Below are positions 6,059-7,545 of a stretch of 7,545 nucleotides of DNA, one piece after another. Position 1 is the first letter of the stretch; each line of letters opens with the position of its first letter. Below the pieces are notes generated by a model. The model was given only the letters and a program-made list of their open reading frames with translations. It ran no database searches and was not told where the DNA came from. Location: the NCBI GenBank assembly GCA_015522385.1, contig WAMJ01000179.1:1-7545 (forward strand), given 5' to 3'. The stretch comes from Candidatus Heimdallarchaeota archaeon (lineage in GTDB: Archaea > Asgardarchaeota > Heimdallarchaeia > Heimdallarchaeales > Kariarchaeaceae). The position numbers and the translations under genes were made by a program.

Positions 6059-6748
6059 CTATGTGTGTAGAAATAATTTAAGAACAATAACGAAGACAAG
6101 CACTAGTAGGATGACCACCCCACTCTTGAGAATAAAGAATATAAAATCCATCTGCCTCTTTAACGCAACATCTCTTTGATACAGTGCGCCTAGGATGATC
6201 ATAGGGTCTTCGCCAATCTTGTATTTAGCTTCTTGGCTAGATCCTCCGGCAGAGTGCCCTATATTTCTGAACACAAATATCTGTGTGATTCCAGTGATGG
6301 TATCCACAAGAAGTGTCAAAGTGTAGTTTATGCCCTTCTCGTACCTGTTTTCCTGATAGATATTGTCTGATGGGAAGTACTGTCCGAAGTAGCGCACACC
6401 CCCGGAGGTGAAATTACGACTTGCTGCAAAATCTGTCCAGTTCGAGCTCTGCCATACAAAGTTGTTCACAATCGAGATTTCACCCATGGTTCGCCAAGCA
6501 CCACATACCGTATTACCACACTCATATCGTCCATCGAATATGTCGTATGTTGTAATCCCCCTTTCTGTGTGAATCCTGACGTGTGAATCTATGTCGATTT
6601 GTAATTTAGGACCAAAGAGTGAGGTGGTTAGATTAGTAAGGCTAGATTGATAGGCTGGCGTATCATAGTATATGTCATTGGGAGCATCACTCAATGCAAC
6701 GGATGGTGTGAGTAACAGGAGCAGTGTGATAGTCAGCCAGAATCTCAT
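6059..6748 (-). CDS. Type I membrane protein, intact member of a locally duplicated surface-protein family
   Basis: The 229-residue protein starts with a signal peptide (MRFWLTITLLLLLTPSVALS). It has an ectodomain of about 180 residues and a C-terminal membrane helix at about 202-227 ending in LFLHT. The ectodomain holds four N-x-S/T sequons (Asn39, 103, 112, 141) and one close cysteine pair (77/82), which fits an extracellular glycoprotein. ATG 6748 is preferred over an in-frame ATG at 6787: it gives a proper signal peptide, and a TATA box sits about 27 nt upstream of it. The first 50 residues are clearly related to the truncated reading frame at 7113-6934. An ABC ATPase remnant ends 81 nt upstream, hinting that the family lives beside an ABC transporter. 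No enzyme motif is seen and I recognise no named family. A lone substrate-binding or sensor role is possible but unsupported. Confidence 0.78.
   Translation of the reverse strand: MRFWLTITLLLLLTPSVALSDAPNDIYYDTPAYQSSLTNLTTSLFGPKLQIDIDSHVRIHTERGITTYDIFDGRYECGNTVCGAWRTMGEISIVNNFVWQSSNWTDFAASRNFTSGGVRYFGQYFPSDNIYQENRYEKGINYTLTLLVDTITGITQIFVFRNIGHSAGGSSQEAKYKIGEDPMIILGALYQRDVALKRQMDFIFFILKSGVVILLVLVFVIVLKLFLHT
6686..6718. repeat. 33-nt identical block shared with 7051-7083 (copy 1, intact gene)
   Basis: These bases are identical to 7051-7083. They encode the second half of the signal peptide and the first mature residue (LLLTPSVALSD) on the - strand. Across the first 63 nt of the two genes I count five differences. 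Confidence 0.85.
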
Positions 6749-6771
6749 GGGCAGTGTTTTCCTTCGAACAA

Positions 6772-6779
6772 ATTTATTT
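6772..6779 (-). promoter_or_regulatory. TATA box for the type I membrane protein
   Basis: On the - strand AAATAAAT is centred about 27 nt upstream of ATG 6748. This supports that ATG over the one at 6787, and a leaderless transcript. Confidence 0.5.
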
Positions 6780-6829
6780 CCATTCATTAGTCGACAATCA
6801 GATTTGATTAATGTGTTGCGAATGACTTA

Positions 6830-6952
6830 TTAGTCCAATCGAATAACCTTCATACCGTCTGATACAAGGGACTCATCATGAGTCACCATAACTACCGCAT
6901 CACTGTACTTATCGGCAACATTGTGGATTACTTCTAGAATATCATGTTCGGA
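6830..6952 (-). pseudogene. C-terminal remnant of an ABC-transporter ATPase
   Basis: On the - strand the frame from 6952 to the TAA at 6832-6830 encodes 40 residues that read as the end of an ABC ATPase. There is a helix (DILEVIHNVADKYSDA), a beta strand into the H-loop (VVMVTHDES) and the final strand (GMKVIRLD). The VTHD His is the switch His of this superfamily; the style resembles MacB/LolD-type ATPases. Walker A, the signature motif and Walker B are all absent. A TGA stop sits directly upstream in this frame, where the truncated surface-protein paralogue ends in another frame. The piece therefore has no start and is very likely dead. It marks a deletion or recombination that fused two genes. 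Confidence 0.72.
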
Positions 6953-7113
6953 TCAATGTAATACAGCTGTTTGGGACCAAAGAGCGAGGTGGTTAATTCA
7001 ATAAATTCATATTGCGGGTCAAGTTGCTCATAGTAAATATCAGTAGGAGGATCACTCAATGCAACGGATGGTGTGAGTAACAGAAGCAGTGCGATAGCCG
7101 ACCAGAATCTCAT
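6934..7113 (-). pseudogene. Truncated paralogue of the type I membrane protein (signal peptide plus short mature stub)
   Basis: ATG 7113 opens a 59-codon frame ending at TAG 6936-6934. Residues 1-20 match the signal peptide of the intact protein (MRFW, then LLLLLTPSVALSD). Residues 24-28 (TDIYY) and 40-48 (LTTSLFGPK) also match, with no gaps, but residues 29-39 differ almost completely. After about residue 54 homology stops, and the DNA continues as an ABC ATPase in another frame. The last few codons (PNMIF) are read-through into that remnant. The ectodomain and membrane anchor are missing. A short secreted peptide of about 39 residues could still be made, but a degraded gene is more likely. 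No TATA box lies at the normal distance. Confidence 0.75.
7051..7083. repeat. 33-nt identical block shared with 6686-6718 (copy 2, truncated paralogue)
   Basis: This is the second copy of the signal-peptide block, 365 nt to the right of the first and in the same orientation. Direct repeats this close could support deletion or gene conversion by homologous recombination. Confidence 0.85.
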
Positions 7114-7177
7114 GCTTAGAGCTAAATTATTACTAATGTAACATCTTCTAATAGTCAATGAATCCAGTATTTGATAA

Positions 7178-7269
7178 TGCCAAGAGCGTGACTTGAACAC
7201 GCGACCTCGGGATTTCTGCAGCATTACTACCACTTCAGTCCCGCGCTCTCCCAACTAAGCTACCTTGGC
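7178..7269 (-). tRNA. tRNA-Phe(GAA) with a 19-nt intron at 37/38
   Basis: On the - strand all tRNA arms can be built. Acceptor GCCAAGG pairs with TCTTGGC (one G-U), with discriminator A73 and no encoded CCA. The D stem is GCTT/GAGC and the anticodon stem CGGGA/TCCCG. The anticodon loop is CTGAAG plus A after splicing, so the anticodon is GAA. The variable loop is AGGTC, and the T arm is GCGTG-TTCAAGT-CACGC. The mature length is 73 nt once the intron is removed. Phenylalanine identity is supported by GAA and A73. The gene lies next to the truncated surface-protein paralogue and reads towards it. Confidence 0.93.
7214..7232 (-). other. tRNA-Phe intron with a bulge-helix-bulge splice site
   Basis: The intron TGGTAGTAATGCTGCAGAA interrupts the anticodon loop between positions 37 and 38. 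It folds with the exons as follows: bulge AGT, central helix CTGA/GCAG (three pairs and one A-G mismatch), bulge AAA, and an inner stem GGTA/TGCT capped by GTAA, a GNRA-type tetraloop. Cutting after the second base of each bulge gives a correct 7-nt anticodon loop. This is the substrate form of the archaeal tRNA splicing endonuclease. Confidence 0.82.
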
Positions 7270-7272
7270 TAG

Positions 7273-7290
7273 CTCCTTTGACGGAAGGAG
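7273..7290 (-). other. Hairpin immediately 5' of the tRNA gene
   Basis: CTCCTT and AAGGAG form a perfect 6-bp stem around a 6-nt loop, ending 3 nt before the tRNA 5' end. If transcription starts about 27 nt from the box at 7316-7325, nearly the whole 5' leader of the pre-tRNA would be this hairpin. Confidence 0.45.
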
Positions 7291-7315
7291 TCAACAATTG
7301 TATCAGGTTCTACCC

Positions 7316-7325
7316 ATTATTATTT
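7316..7325 (-). promoter_or_regulatory. Candidate TATA box for tRNA-Phe
   Basis: On the - strand AAATAATAAT is centred about 51 nt upstream of the tRNA 5' end, predicting a leader of about 24 nt. It is the only good TATA-like sequence in the right orientation between the tRNA and the right-hand frame. Confidence 0.4.
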
Positions 7326-7423
7326 CTATCGGTAAATGTCCTCTTCTTTGCTTGAATGTCTGCTTGAGTAGTGAGAATTAGGGGGGGCCATTCCCAGTTT
7401 TTCGGGCTCTCATTGACGGATGT

Positions 7424-7545
7424 TTGATCACCGATCGTCGGTATTTTAATCCCGCGGGTGATGCGGTACCTGTGAACGTATTTACAGTCTCACTACCAGA
7501 CGAGCTCCCGGATTATCCCGAGTTTGTGGAGGGGATCAGACGCGC
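7424..7545 (+). CDS. 5' part of an unidentified protein, cut by the window end
   Basis: A frame is open from just after TAG 7379-7381 to the end of the window. From TTG 7424 it reads as about 40 residues (LITDRRYFNPAGDAVPVNVF, then TVSLPDELPDYPEFVEGIRR), a composition and codon pattern typical of a real protein. The opposite strand has stops in all three frames here. The start is uncertain: no in-frame ATG or GTG exists, and TTG 7424 and ATT 7412 are the options. No TATA box lies about 27 nt upstream of either. An ATG at 7420 is in another frame and stops after nine codons, so a frameshifted or degraded 5' end is possible. I do not recognise the family. Confidence 0.45.
   Translation, partial: MITDRRYFNPAGDAVPVNVFTVSLPDELPDYPEFVEGIRR

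Noticed and set aside
6749..6787. A longer start for the type I membrane protein (ATG 6787)
   Set aside because: The TATA box lies inside this extension, and the paralogue begins at the equivalent of ATG 6748.
7114..7254. A 47-residue upstream extension of the truncated paralogue
   Set aside because: It runs through the tRNA-Phe gene and is not protein-like. The paralogue match begins at ATG 7113.

Overview
The window looks like a chromosomal piece of an archaeon, most probably an Asgard archaeon (Heimdall- or Thorarchaeia-like). Three observations support this: TATA-type boxes centred about 22-28 nt upstream of start codons with almost no leader; a tRNA-Phe carrying an archaeal intron with a bulge-helix-bulge splice site; and a protein that joins a longin/roadblock-like domain to zinc and HCGxxM motifs, an architecture I associate with Asgard genomes. 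The lineage is an inference, because no marker gene is present.

Layout: 1-273 is the 3' end of a coiled-coil protein with a Gly/Pro/Ser tail. At 362-967 there is a compact alpha-class carbonic anhydrase and at 1026-1724 the longin-like/zinc protein, both on the + strand and each with its own promoter. After a short convergent spacer come two - strand genes in an operon: a secreted subtilisin-like (S8) protease (3767-2394), followed 10 nt later by a small membrane-anchored surface protein with six N-glycosylation sequons (2383-1817). A - strand FRG-domain protein (4961-3978) and a + strand four-helix membrane protein (5386-5883) diverge from a 424-nt spacer.

The right part is more disturbed. 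An intact type I membrane protein (6748-6059, - strand) has a truncated paralogue upstream (7113-6934). The paralogue's 3' end runs straight into the last 40 codons of an ABC-transporter ATPase (6952-6830), so a deletion or recombination appears to have fused two genes. The two paralogues share a 33-nt identical block in the signal-peptide region, but the mature segment just after it is almost unrelated. Beyond them are an intron-containing tRNA-Phe(GAA) (7269-7178) and the start of an unidentified + strand reading frame at the window edge.

The left genes are cytoplasmic. The middle and right genes are dominated by secreted and membrane-anchored proteins, which suggests a cell-surface accessory region next to a tRNA gene. 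The best candidates for something undescribed are the protease/anchored-glycoprotein pair and the mosaic surface-protein family with its ABC remnant. No function can be assigned to either from sequence alone.
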